Assembly (NCBI GenBank): GCA_904066235.2
Contig: CAJFCV020000005.1
Location: forward strand, 4,521,501-4,585,500
Reading direction: 5' to 3'
DNA: 64,000 nucleotides
From: Bursaphelenchus xylophilus
Lineage: Eukaryota; Nematoda; Chromadorea; Rhabditida; Aphelenchoididae
Positions 34,668 through 45,639 of this stretch are shown here, one piece after another. The translations under genes were made by a program, and so were the position numbers. Positions within the stretch are counted from its first letter, which is position 1; every line of letters begins with the position of its first letter. The notes under the pieces were generated by a model. That model saw only the letters and a list, made by a program, of their open reading frames with translations. It searched no databases and had not been told where the DNA came from.

Positions 34668-36102
34668 TTAATTTAGGGCTAAAAAGTTTTATTTTTATTG
34701 AAAATGTCGGACTTGAAAGCTTTTTTGCGAACTCTAAGGATGTTTTTGGTATAGAGAAGGATTCGATTACAAGTTTTCAACAATGCTGATCAATTTTTTA
34801 GCCATCTAACCCAATGAAAAATCTCCACTTTTCATCTTTCCAAAATGCCTTTCTGCTGATCAGATATGAGCCTTTTATTAGATACTGTAGCAGGGCAAGT
34901 TGCCCGTTACATCCTTTGACTCTTTGTCATAACAAATAATCGTCGTATTTGAATGGCCCTCCAGAGATCTAATAGAATTTTTAAGTTCATTTCTGTGCTT
35001 TTACACGAGTAAAGGTCATGTTTTCTTTTTTTGAGACGGAATGCGGGATCAAAGGATTCCAAACTTTTGATTTTTACGTTAACTTTTTGTTATGTCAGAT
35101 AATGGAAGGGGAATATTTTTAGATTAGAGTATGGATCATTAGTAGAGAAAAATTTCACAAGAGGTCAAAGGCTAGATCTTATGAATTGCTAAAAATTTGA
35201 GGGTTTTAGGATGGGAGTCCTTTTTTCCCTTGTTGATTTATTAAGAAACTAATCGTCAGATTGAAGACAATTCTTTCATAGTACCATGTACCATTAGACA
35301 ACTCTAAGAAATGGGAAATTACAGTAACCTCAAGCTTCCACAGCAAACCCTCTCTTCGAAATCCTCACCTGACTTCTGAAGAGCCAACTCATCGTGGTCC
35401 TCGCCCTTGCACGACCCTCCCAATTCCAGTGGTCCTCTCTTGCCCAAACCAGATGAAGACGTCGGGCCCAGTCTTTCCTTGGCCATAAAACTCCCGGCCC
35501 TTTCTCGTCTATTTATTCGGCCTCCAAATGAATGAATTCCACACCGGAATTCAGAAGGAAGGGCTTCGAGACTGAAAACAAAAAAAGCGAATTGGATATT
35601 TGCAAACTTCTCCGAGGAATATTAGTCGCGCGAATGGGGCCAAGGCGCGGGGATGGGCCACTAATTCGGCTCTCTTGTTTTTTGGGCCCTCTGGGAATTC
35701 ACAGAGGGCCGATGGGGAAAATATACAGAGAATGAGGGATTACAATGACTTACAACAGAAGCGAAGGGAAGAAGATAAGCTGAAAAGAAGATCAGGGGAA
35801 AAAGTGGTGTCTGAAATTACAGTTGGAGATCTAGATATGGAGAATGGACTCTAAAGAAGTCAACAAAATATTTTGTCAAAAAATATTTTTTGGTAGGGGA
35901 ATTGCCCAAGGTAAGACCCTCAAAATTGCCTTTAAACTTTGCCTCCTTATTCTGCGTTGGCCATATATACATTAATTTCTTCAAAGACTGTAAATTTGTG
36001 GTAATTTTGTAAAGCTAAAAATCAAAGTCACCATTTTTTTTGGGAATTGCGAGCTTTAATTTTTTTCGGTGATTTCCGCCTTATAATTATAAAATTGATA
36101 TA
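34668..36102. other. non-coding stretch between two mobile elements
   Basis: AT-rich to 35320, then a GC-rich patch at 35330-35720 that has promoter-like character on the minus strand. A + strand exon-like frame at 35737-35854 follows a TATACAG acceptor and reads MRDYNDLQQKRREEDKLKRR then 20 more residues to a stop; it may be a stray 3' exon or chance. Confidence 0.35.
35369..35392 (-). CDS. candidate first coding exon of synaptotagmin
   Basis: On the minus strand ATG AGT TGG CTC TTC AGA AGT CAG is followed by a good donor (GTGAGG), phase 0. That matches the phase 0 acceptor at 31414 and would add MSWLFRSQ in front of the synaptotagmin linker. It would not supply a membrane span. The intron would be about 3.9 kb and contain MITE copy 1. 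Support is only donor quality, phase and the GC-rich upstream context. Confidence 0.25.
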
Positions 36103-37592
36103 CTGCGCGTCAAAAGTTTGGAACAGGCCGGATCTTCTTTGCGGCTTGAGATGGGAGTTTCATTTCTTTTTTATTAGAAGCTCCATGTATTAGGAACCTC
36201 AATGAATACATAGCCATGGAAATCAGAAAGCTCGTTGGAATTTAAAAAAAAAATTTTAAAAATAAGTGCGTCAAAAGTTTGGAACAGCTTTTGGAAGGTG
36301 ATTATAAACTTCGGGATAGAGGCAGGTATCCTCGCATTTAGTATTTTTGGATGATGCAAGGAATCGGAATGCCAAAGGCATACTGATTTTCATCGATAAA
36401 CCCAAAATGAAAAAAATGCTTATTGAGCCAAAAACTACGGTCAAATTTGCGAAAAAAGGAATTTTTTGGTTTGGGTTCTCTATGTTATCGGTGTGTAAAC
36501 GTTCTAAAATATTTAATGTGGTCGCACAATTGTACAAAGGCACTCAGGTCTTCGCATAGGAACCATATCCGCACAGCATAATTTATGAAAATTTTGAATT
36601 TTGCTATGAATCTTTATTTAATGTATTTTATATTTTTCATAGAGCGGCTTAGAGGCTAATTGGCTTTAACACCGTTATCGTGGAATAAAAAGGTGTCTTC
36701 AAGATGCAGAACTTTCCCACTGTTTGGAACATCAAGGCCACATCTTTAAAAATAGCGGGTATATGAAATGTTAATATTCCCATATTTTTTATCCTGGATT
36801 TGAAGCCGCTGCATGGCTCAAAACTAAGTGCCTTTATCGTTATCACACCGATACAGTATTATAAACCAACTCTCCGAATTATCACGCCACAAATCCGGGT
36901 CAGATATGAATATTGATTTTGGGGACAAAAAATTTTTTTAATATCTGAAAGATGTGGCCTTGGATGTTGCAAATACCGTGGATTTTTGTTGCTTGAAAAT
37001 ACCTTTTTATTCCACGATGACGGTCAGAAAGCCAATTAGCCTCCAAGCCACTCAATAAAAAATATAAAATACATTAAATCAAGATTTATAGCAAAACTCA
37101 AAATTTTCATAAATTATGCTGTGCGGATATGGTTCCTATGCGAAGACCTGAGTGCCTTTGTACAATTGTGCGACCACATTAAATATTTTAGAACGTTTAC
37201 ACACCGATAACATAGAGAACCCAAACCAAAAAATTCCTTTTTTCGCAAATTTGACCGTAGTTTTTGGCTCAATAAGCATTTTTTTCATTTTGGGTTTATC
37301 GATGAAAATCAGTATGCCTTTGGCATTCCGATTCCTTGCATCATCCAAAAATACTAAATGCGAGGATACCTGCCTCTATCCCGAAGTTTATAATCACCTT
37401 CCAAAAGCTGTTCCAAACTTTTGACGCACTTATTTTTAAAATTTTTTTTTTAAATTCCAACGAGCTTTCTGATTTCCATGGCTATGTATTCATTGAGGTT
37501 CCTAATACATGGAGCTTCTAATAAAAAAGAAATGAAACTCCCATCTCAAGCCGCAAAGAAGATCCGGCCTGTTCCAAACTTTTGACGCGCAG
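36103..37592. mobile_element. 1.49 kb foldback element with near-perfect arms and TA duplication
   Basis: The element begins CTGCGCGTCAAAAGTTTGGA and ends with the reverse complement, flanked by TA (36101-36102, 37593-37594). The arms are about 570 bp and appear near-identical: the frames at 36347-36559 (+) and 37136-37348 (-) translate identically, as do 36271-36543 (-) and 37152-37424 (+). An imperfect inner section runs to a short centre near 36850. The phrase GCGTCAAAAGTTTGGAACAG occurs twice in each arm, about 155 bp apart, the IR/DR arrangement known from some Tc1-family transposons. No transposase is present. Confidence 0.85.
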
Positions 37593-37594
37593 TA

Positions 37595-39687
37595 TATCAT
37601 GCCAGTTTCAGAAAACTCAGAAGCACTTCTTTTTTCGTCTTTTAAGACTTCTAACTGAAATAAAACAACAAATCATCCAGAAATTCAGACTGATAGTCGC
37701 ACAGCCCATCGTTCTTTATAACCAAATTGAATAGCCTTGAATCAAAAATTAATTTAAATTCCATTTTCGAAAATATTAAATCAGCTGCAAGAATTCAAAT
37801 AAAAATTGCCCCAGGGGTTGTGTCAGAAGCTGTTCAAATTGAAGCAATTTTCAAAATAAAAACCTCAAAAAATGAAAAAGAAGCCCTCAACAGGAAAAGA
37901 TCCCACGAAAAATCTCAAGAATTCTTTAGCTTAATCTTGCACTTGAATATTAAGATAAATGTAAAATAATGTGAGAAAGGGAGAGAAGACGTAGGTTAGA
38001 GAATTGGCAAAGAGATGTGATTAGACGCTATCACAATGCAAATATCAAGCTGTAAGGGCTCCGATTACACATTGTTTTTTTAGTTGAGGAGAGCAGAAAA
38101 CAAACATCTGCTCGTTGTAGTATGTTGTTTTACATCAGAGGACAGATGGACAAACAGAACCTGCAAAAGGGTAATTAATTTGAAAAATTTTGTGATAAAA
38201 CCCATTAATTTTCAGGTTTATTTCTGACATCAAAAAATTTTTTCATCATTTGTGGTGTGTTGACGACACTTCTTCTATTATGACGTATCTTATAATATCG
38301 TAAACAGCTACTTAAAAGTCATCTAGCAGCTCATGATGACTAAAAAATACAAATGAAACCTACAATCTAAAAAACCTTTTGTTTTATCCCAATTCCGTTT
38401 CTTGCTAGAAATTTCTTGTTTTGTAAACTACTAATGACATTGGTCTCCTATATAATACCATAAACAATCACATCGACCCATCGTAACCCACTAAGAGCAT
38501 AATATATATACCTGATGCCTACTACAACATAACCTCTTAAACTTGATCCCGTAACCAACCAGATGTTTCGAAAATACCCCCAGCCCCATTATTATTTACC
38601 CACACGGCATTTTACGCACATACTCAAATGCCACAGTAAACGTTTACCTCTAATGTAAAGTGTAATATGACTAATAAACCGTGATCAGAAAAGTGGCATT
38701 GAAGCTCTAAAACAACAAGAAATGGCAATTCCCTGCGAAAAATCGAATAGGCACTATACAATTACTCAACTGCGAGGCAATCCTTTATTTATGGCAATTA
38801 AATCGCCTAAAGTAATATAATTCCTCCCGGTTTAATGGGCCAAAAAATAAAAAGACTCCAAAAAACAAAAACACCCCAAACATGGACGGAATTCCGCCAC
38901 ACGTGAGAAGGGAAATAAATTTTTAAGTATTCGAAAAGCCCTCGAGGCAAAAGAGAACCAAAAAAGGGCCATGCAATGTATTCGATATGACTTTTGTAGC
39001 CGAATATTTTGTTTTATGGGGCCGAGTGTATATAATTAGTGGTCTTGAATGGAGTTTGAAGGAATGTAAAGCGAAGAGAATGCATTTCAGATGAGATATT
39101 ACAATAAAAATATTATAAATGTGATTAAATGTCATCTTGAACTAAAAATGTAATTGCTCGAAGATAGAACCTCGGATCTTCTTCAAATTTTGCACAAGTA
39201 ATGCATAAGAACTACAACTTAAGATCAGAGATCTTTAGCTTTTGCTTTACAGTGCCAGCCAAGATACTCATCCATCTTTAAAGGCGATTTATTACAGAAA
39301 ACTAATAAAATTGGCCATAAAAAATGTCTTCCAGTCTACTGAAAGTTACTCAGTAATCTTCATGAAAAAATGCGACATTCACATCTTCAATTACGTCAAA
39401 AAACATTCAAAAAATAATCAAGAAAATTACATTACACTTGACATTTAATATTCAAAATTCCAAAAAATTTCTGCCTTGATTTTGATAAGAAGAAAAGTGG
39501 ATAATTATGCAATCAAATCAAAGCAAAATATCTGCAAAAAATCAATCTCGACGCCCACAGTAATTTTTCTGTGAAATAAGGGCAGAAAAATCAGCAAATA
39601 AGCAGAATGAAAAGAAAGTAATCACTCACCTCATTATCACACTTTGTGAAAGGTATACCGATTTTTAATCGCTCCAAATATTTTAAA
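37595..39687. other. gene-free AT-rich stretch
   Basis: No supported gene, RNA or repeat. Short frames at 37727-37969 and 39242-39448 (+) are AT-rich with no splice context. A possible minus-strand donor (GAG|GTGAGT) at about 39625 has no matching exon. Confidence 0.4.
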
Positions 39688-40929
39688 ATGGCCCCAACTT
39701 TGTGTAATGTCACCATGAAGGCCCAGAAGAGACCATTGTCCTTCGAAGACCAATTGGCGGCAGCTGATAAGGTAAGTTCAATATTTACTTTATATTATAT
39801 AGTATTATTTAATCCGTATAATAATTTGTATTTTACAAAATTTGAGGAATTATGTTTTTATTTTTGATATTATGTAATTAAAAAATTTTTTTTTTAAAAT
39901 TAAACCGTGATTTTGATTTTTTAGTAATTATAATGTCTTTAGTTTGCCTTGATCCAAAAATTTATTCAAAACTTATTTTTCTGTTATTTCAGCCCATTGT
40001 TAAGCGGCCCAAGGTCGTTGCGAAGTCAGCTGCGCCCGTTCAGAAGCCAGTGGAGGCCCCAGTCCAGCCCCAAAATTCTGAAAAACAAGTGGTCGAGGGT
40101 AAGCCATTTTTTCTATTATTTCGGATAAAAAATATTTTTGTCCATTTTTAACACTTGATATTTCAGAATCCTTCTACGATCCCACCACTGGGCGTAAAAG
40201 TGGTCATTGCCCGGGAGTCGGCCGCCCGATCCAGCCCAAGAAGCCCTTAGGGCACGAGACGAATCTGGAAGGCCGTACAGTGCGGGAACTGGAATTGTTG
40301 TTTAGTTACAACAAGAAGATCAGAGAAGAAAAGGACCACATTTGGGAAGATGTGGCGAGGAGAGAATTCTCCATCAAGCTGGAGAAAAGGGCAGAAGAAA
40401 GCTGGTACAGCTATTTTAAGGTGAGTAAAAAAAATTTTATTTTTGAGTATATTTTTTATAAAAAAAGTAAAAATCAGAAAAAATGAACATGATTTTTGAA
40501 ATCAGCACCATTGAAAACCCCTAAATCAAGTATTTTTAGAAAAAAATCAAAAAATTATTTTTTAACACTACTACGAAGTAAAAAATAGCCATAGGGAAAA
40601 TAATAAAATTTTTGTAAAAAACAAAAAAAAAATTATTTTACTTGTGAATATTTATTGATTTTTTACAATTATTTTTTCAGAGAACACAGTCAGCTGAGGA
40701 AGCCAGACTGTCCGAGCTGGCTAGCCGAATCTCGGCGAAACAACAGCAGGCCAATGAGAAGGAGAAGACGACCAAGGTCTGTAATACGGTCGCTTCTCAA
40801 AAGAAGAGAAGGTCGAGCAAAGCCAGCGGATCGACGGAGAAGAAGACCAGTGGGAAGGTCGAGAAGAAGAAAGCCCCTCCTCCCTTGATGCGAAAGGCAA
40901 TGAGAATGGCCAAATCAATGAGGAGGTAA
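39688..40929 (+). CDS. Elongin A C-terminal-type protein, short form
   Basis: Elongin A stimulates transcript elongation by RNA polymerase II and, with Elongins B and C, acts in a ubiquitin ligase. Exons 39688-39771, 39993-40098, 40167-40420, 40681-40929 give 230 residues. The family region is YNKKIREEKDHIWEDVARRE followed by ESWYSYFKR and ARLSELASRI, aligning with the human F-box-like segment (ETDQLWKVHCHRDF, ESWREMYLRL, QRLRLLTKNI). The C-terminus, KKAPPPLMRKAMRMAKSMRR, matches the human end [21 protein letters not shown]. The N-terminal TFIIS-like domain of the long vertebrate protein is missing; either it was lost or upstream exons were not found. The middle exon is rich in Lys/Pro. AATAAA lies at 41053-41058, and the next gene begins 273 bp downstream. 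Confidence 0.78.
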
Positions 40930-41202
40930 AGTTTTTTTATCCATTTCATTTTTTCATTCCGGTTTGTAATATAGAAAATTTTTTATATGTAAATATTTGT
41001 TGCTTTTTTTGTGTCATTGTTTTTTATTTTAATATTGTAATTTTTCATTGTTAATAAATTTTTTATAAAAAACGTCATCGGAATGTATTTTTGATTCGAA
41101 AAACTTTGTTTTATAAAAATTGGCATACTCCAAATGTAAATCTTGGATTTCCAAGCTACATTTTCCCAGAATTCCCTCGGATCGGTCGATTTCCCAATTC
41201 AA

Positions 41203-44200
41203 ATGTCCGAAGAAGAGGAGATCGTGTATTCTCCGCATGTTGCGGCGGCTATGCAGTCTCTGATTTTGTTCACAATGCTCGTGAGCACGGGTCTGATGGT
41301 CATCTCGATTGTGACCGCCTACAAAGTGCGGAAGGGAAATAAGGAAATCAAGTTGAAGGAGCTGGTCGAGAAGACGGTAATGGACCTGAAGAAGGAGCGA
41401 GACAAGTTGGAGGTCAAACCGTGAGTTCTTCACGAGCCTTATTAGGAGAATTCTCATTAATTATTTGTCAAAAGATCATAATTTTTGGCTATTTTTGTAA
41501 TGGATAATACACTGCTCCACGAAATGATAGACGCACCCTGTTTTTAGCGATTATCTTCCTTGTACTAAATGATATCGAATTATGTTCAACAGATGAAATG
41601 TGGCAAATTAAACGAGAATTCATGTCCCGTAGCGATTTTGGAACAAAATTTTGCCTTGACTGAGATATGACATTTTTAGACTTTTTTGGGGTCCACAAAA
41701 TGATAGACGCAATTAAGTAATTTTTTGTTTATTTAAAAGAATTTTGAGTTAACCTGCTCTTATTACACTTCCTCGTGTTCTCTGTCGTATTAGAAAGGTA
41801 ATTACATTTATATCCGCTGTACTTCATCGACGCAGTGGCCTTATGAGCCATTTCCGACCTTGTACATGGGGTAAAAATTCGTTTGAAAAAAAATTTGATT
41901 AACGATTTTGCTTTCGCCAAAAAACCATCTTAAACCATCATAGATTACTAGTTGCAAATATAAGACATAAAATAAACCAATACCGATTCGCTTGAAGTCA
42001 TTTAATCGACCATTAAGTTACCGTATACCTTCTACAGTAACCTTCAAAGGCTCTAAAAGTACAGAAGATTACTATCGATGTCAATTTTTTGCTCAGAAAA
42101 TCAAACTCAGCATGTTAACAAACCTAAAACCGCAACTTATTGCCTGCTTAAATGTCATGATGATTGACAGATGATTGATTAAAGATAAACGTGTAAAAAC
42201 AAGCCTATTTTTGTGAACTTTTTTTTGTCGAACGACGTTACCGACTAAAGGTATTCTGTAACGGCGGATGATTAAAACATTACGTTTTCAGGCATGCTCA
42301 GTTCGAATTTGCAAATTAAATTTTGTCATTCTCTTTGATCGCCTTGGTATTTCGGGGGTCTAAAAGTATTAAGGTAGCTAGTTGTTGAAGATGATATGCC
42401 AAGAAAATGCTCGGGATCCTTGAGCAAGCCGTTTTTTTCATCAGTGAGATCTACACGTATAATGTGATAGTATTAGCTAGTTTTTCGCCCAAGAAAACAG
42501 AATCACCTACAGTTTTTTTCAAACCGAATATTTACCTCATGTACAAGGTCGGAAATGGCTCATAAGGCCGCTGCGTCGATGAAGTACGGCGGATATAAAT
42601 GTAATTACCTTTCTAATACTACAGAGCACACGAGGAAGTGTAATAAGAGCAGGTTAACTCAAAATTCTTTTAAATAAACAAAAAATTACTTACAAGGGAA
42701 GTACTTGAAGTGTGACGCTCAGATTTTGATGAAACTTGGCACAAATTTAGAATATTTTTTTCTAAGATATATGCGGGAATCCTAGCTCGCGCTTTGCAGA
42801 AACAACCGAGATTTTTAGATCGAAAGTCGGCGAAAATTTTGGACTTTTTGCCGAATTTCGGCACGAAAAGTTTCATGCCTATTTCAACCGTAAAGAATAA
42901 TGTTTCTACAAAAAATCAAATTTTTCCGCACGAAACTGCCAAAGTTATGGCCAAAAAGCGGTTTTCTCTCTGACCGCTCTCCACGTTGAGCTTGCTCTCT
43001 CGGCGGCAAAAATCGTTCAATATCTCGGCGGCGCCCGCAAAGCGCGAGCTAAAACTTTCAGGAATTGATATTTAGTCCATACCCGATGTGTGTGCAAAAT
43101 TTAAAGAAAATCTGAGCGTCACACTTGAAGTACTTCCCCTGTTAATTGCGTCTATCATTTTGTGGACCCCAAAAAAGTCTAAAAATGTCATATCTCAGTC
43201 AAGGCAAAATTTTGTTCCAAAATCGCTACGGGACATGAATTCTCGTTTAATTTGCCACATTTCATCTGTTGAACATTATTCGATATCATTTAGTACAAGG
43301 AAGATAATCACTAAAAACAGGGTGCACTGCGGGTCGGGTCAAGTTTTTTTCATGGGGTGGTCAAGTCTTTCCCCTAATATTATTTTTTCCCCGAAATTCA
43401 GACTGTTATATGGGAGGTTAATCAAGGTAAATCTGGTCAGTTCTTGTTGATTATTTCAAGAACAAGTCTTATTCTATTTTTAGAAATCAAATTTGATTGA
43501 ATTACGGTGTGGGTTTGCCTCAATTTTTAGCATTCTTTGGGGGTATGTATTCTATACCTAAATGATCAATTGTGAGACAGTTTCAAGTCTGATTTACGAT
43601 ATCGTTTCCATTTCACCTTCGGACGTACGCCACCTGTCCAATAAAGGTAAGTAACTGTGAATCTGGTAGTCCGTTTTCTAGTAATTAAAGATTTTGTATA
43701 TTATACTAGGTACTTTTGAAGATTTTTGTTGAGATTTGCCAAGTTTTCGGCCTGGATTAGATTATTTAGCGTAATATTGGTCTCTAGTGCCTATAAAAAC
43801 GTAAGTGGACAGGTTTCTCCTTCTCTTTTAGACTTTTTCTTTGTGTCCAAAGTTGATGCAGATTTTAGGTAGAGATGAAATTCAACGCCCAAACTATGCG
43901 GAATTTTCATAAAAATCAAAGAAAATACTTTCGAGGATCATCAAGCGAAGCAAAAATGTGTTTGAGACCAATCTAGCGTTTTTTTCAGGCGGATGTTATA
44001 CATGATCCCTGTAACGTATAACATCTGGATCACATCTGTGAAGACCTCTGGTGATGGAAAACGTGGTTAGGACAGTAAAATTAATATGTTGGACGTGATT
44101 TTGAGGGAAAACCAGGCAAATCCCGTACAAAATTTTCTGAATAACCTAGAATAATATACAAAATCTTTAATTACTAAAAAACGGACTACCAGATTCACAG

Positions 44201-44624
44201 TTACTTACCTTTATTGGACAGGTGGCGTACGTCCGAAGGTGAAATGGAAACGATATCGTAAATCAGACTTGAAACTGTCTCACAATTGATCATTTAGGTA
44301 TAGAATACATACCCCCAAAGAATGCTAAAAATTGAGGCAAACCCACACCGTAATTCAATCAAATTTGATTTCTAAAAATAGAATAAGACTTGTTCTTGAA
44401 ATAATCAACAAGAACTGACCAGATTTACCTTGATTAACCTCCGATATAACAGTCTGAATTTCGGGGAAAAAATAATATTAGGGGAAAGACTTGACCACCA
44501 CATGAAAAAAACTTGACCCGACCCGCAGTGGGGTGCGTCTATCATTTCGTGGAGCAGTGTATATTTTACAACTGCAAGCCCCTTTTCTATTATTTACTCT
44601 GAATTTTACAGAATCAACTACTAG
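41203..44624 (+). CDS. 76-residue single-span membrane protein with a transposon-filled intron
   Basis: Exons 41203-41420 and 44612-44624. The second supplies only the last codons (I-N-Y-stop) after a TTTTACAG acceptor, joining in phase (218 + 13 nt). The N-terminus is acidic (MSEEEEIVY), the span is about residues 16-40 (AMQSLILFTMLVSTGLMVIS core), and a basic, Lys/Glu-rich helical tail follows, so the tail is probably cytosolic or on the matrix side. The upstream in-frame ATG at 41143 lies before a TTTTCCCAG acceptor and is less likely. The 3.19 kb intron is mostly transposon (41510-44559); without it the intron would be about 140 bp. The gene converges with IMMP1, stops 133 bp apart. No family recognised. 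Confidence 0.65.
42693..43141 (+). mobile_element. 449 bp MITE, copy 2 of 3, inserted in the right arm of the outer element
   Basis: Flanked by TTA (42690-42692 and 43142-43144). Ends CAAGGGAAGTACTTGAAGTG and the near reverse complement. Excising it with one TTA restores the outer element's arm (ACAAAAAATTAC joins TTAATTGCG, mirrored at 41703-41724), which proves it inserted later than the outer element. Confidence 0.85.
43325..44530. mobile_element. 1.2 kb foldback element with CACTG termini and 5 bp GGGTG duplication
   Basis: Begins CACTGCGGGTCGGGTCAAG and ends with the reverse complement. GGGTG flanks both sides (43320-43324 and 44531-44535). The inverted arms are about 390 bp, including the block CGGACGTACGCCACCTGTCC, around a centre of about 430 bp without a coding frame. 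CACTG ends occur in EnSpm/CACTA, Chapaev and, loosely, Transib elements; a 5 bp GC-rich duplication fits Transib best. The superfamily is unresolved. Confidence 0.75.
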
Positions 44625-44757
44625 TCGTCGCTATATCCAAACTAATTTATAATCGACATCACCTCTGTTTTTGATTATTTCTTTGAATAAATTTATAAAA
44701 TCTCAATTATCATCCATAAATTTACTAACAACCTATTATTGTCATAACAAAGGAGAT

Positions 44758-45391
44758 CTAAACAGTGGCAGTTTCGTGTTGGATCCACCCGAATCTGCTT
44801 GGTGGCCATATTCTGGCCATCACTTTGACCTGGACCAATCCCAAAGGAACCGGCCCAATATGTCTGGAGTCCTGCGATTGGTCGGCGTTATCACCGAGGA
44901 GGAAACAATGGCCTGGAGGGACGCGTCTCAATGGGGCTTCGTATTCTTGTTCCACTTCGATCTGAAATAATCGACGATTAAATGTTTTACTATGCCTTGT
45001 ATAATATAAAAAATAGTCATTTTATTGGCTTCATATCCAATACCAGCCCTCTCAATCGCCACTCAGACCTTCCTGATCACAATTAACTCACCTTATCCAA
45101 GGGCATATAAGCAATTCTTTTGCACAACAAAACCCTCGGCTCAACCGGACTCATCGAACAAACAATATCCCCGGCCTTCAGCTTCCCCTTCTTCACGGAT
45201 ATTCTCTCTCCAATCACCCAATCGCCATCTCGGAAAGTCGGTATCATCGAACTTCCCCGGCAAATTATCAGTTCTCCGAGATGTTTGTTGATGACATAAC
45301 AGGTCGAGTAGAGGTAGACGAGGAAGCGGGCTCGTTTAAGCGTGAACTGAGATCGTATTCCGGCCCATACCGACATCACTAAACACATCAT
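44758..45391 (-). CDS. mitochondrial inner membrane protease subunit 1 (IMMP1)
   Basis: A serine-lysine peptidase of the signal peptidase I family that removes sorting signals in the intermembrane space, working as a dimer with IMMP2. Exons 45391-45092 and 44961-44758 give 167 residues (human IMMP1L is 166). The catalytic Ser is in CRGSSMIPTF and the catalytic Lys in LLCKRI. The conserved GDIV, a variant HCFLLGDNADQSQDSRHIGPVPLGLV box and the terminal WPPSRFG are all visible. One N-terminal membrane helix is expected around FLVYLYSTCYVINKHLGELII. The methionine at 45376 (MSVWAGIR) is an alternative start and fits the family length to the active Ser better. It lies 248 bp downstream of the Angel gene on the same strand, an operon-like arrangement. 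Confidence 0.93.
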
Positions 45392-45639
45392 GTCATCAAT
45401 AAGAAATTTTTTTTTATTTTGTATTTACGAATGAAATTACTCTAGACAAATTTATATTAAAATATCCGAAAACTCAGGCCAAGACCAGTAAAAAGAACAA
45501 AAAACAAAACAAACCCACTTTAGCTTTCATTATTTTATTCCCGAAAGTAAAAATGAACATCAGTGCTTCAACATTCAAAAGAAACATAAACCTGAGATCT
45601 GTATATCTGGGAAATTATCGTATTTTACTCGGATATGTT

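Larger units (their letters stand above)
41510..44559. mobile_element. Tc1/mariner-type foldback element, interrupted by two later insertions
   Basis: Outer ends CACTGCTCCACGAAATGATA and its reverse complement are flanked by TA (41508-41509 and 44560-44561). The left arm runs without break for about 370 bp. The right arm is split by the MITE at 42693-43141 and the CACTG element at 43325-44530. Removing both leaves about 1.39 kb. AATGATAGACGCA is repeated about 170 bp apart in each arm, an IR/DR layout. No transposase frame exists. The arms still match closely (for example the mirrored frames at 41489-41698 and 43148-43320). Confidence 0.85.

Noticed and set aside
36271..37424. Mirrored 70- and 90-codon frames
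   Set aside because: They occur identically on both arms of a foldback element and show no transposase or other domain.
43088..43450. 120-codon + frame
   Set aside because: Runs across the junction of a MITE, the outer element arm and the CACTG element; it is transposon sequence.
44671..44970. 99-codon + frame overlapping IMMP1
   Set aside because: Antisense shadow of IMMP1 exon 2, which has clear family motifs on the minus strand.
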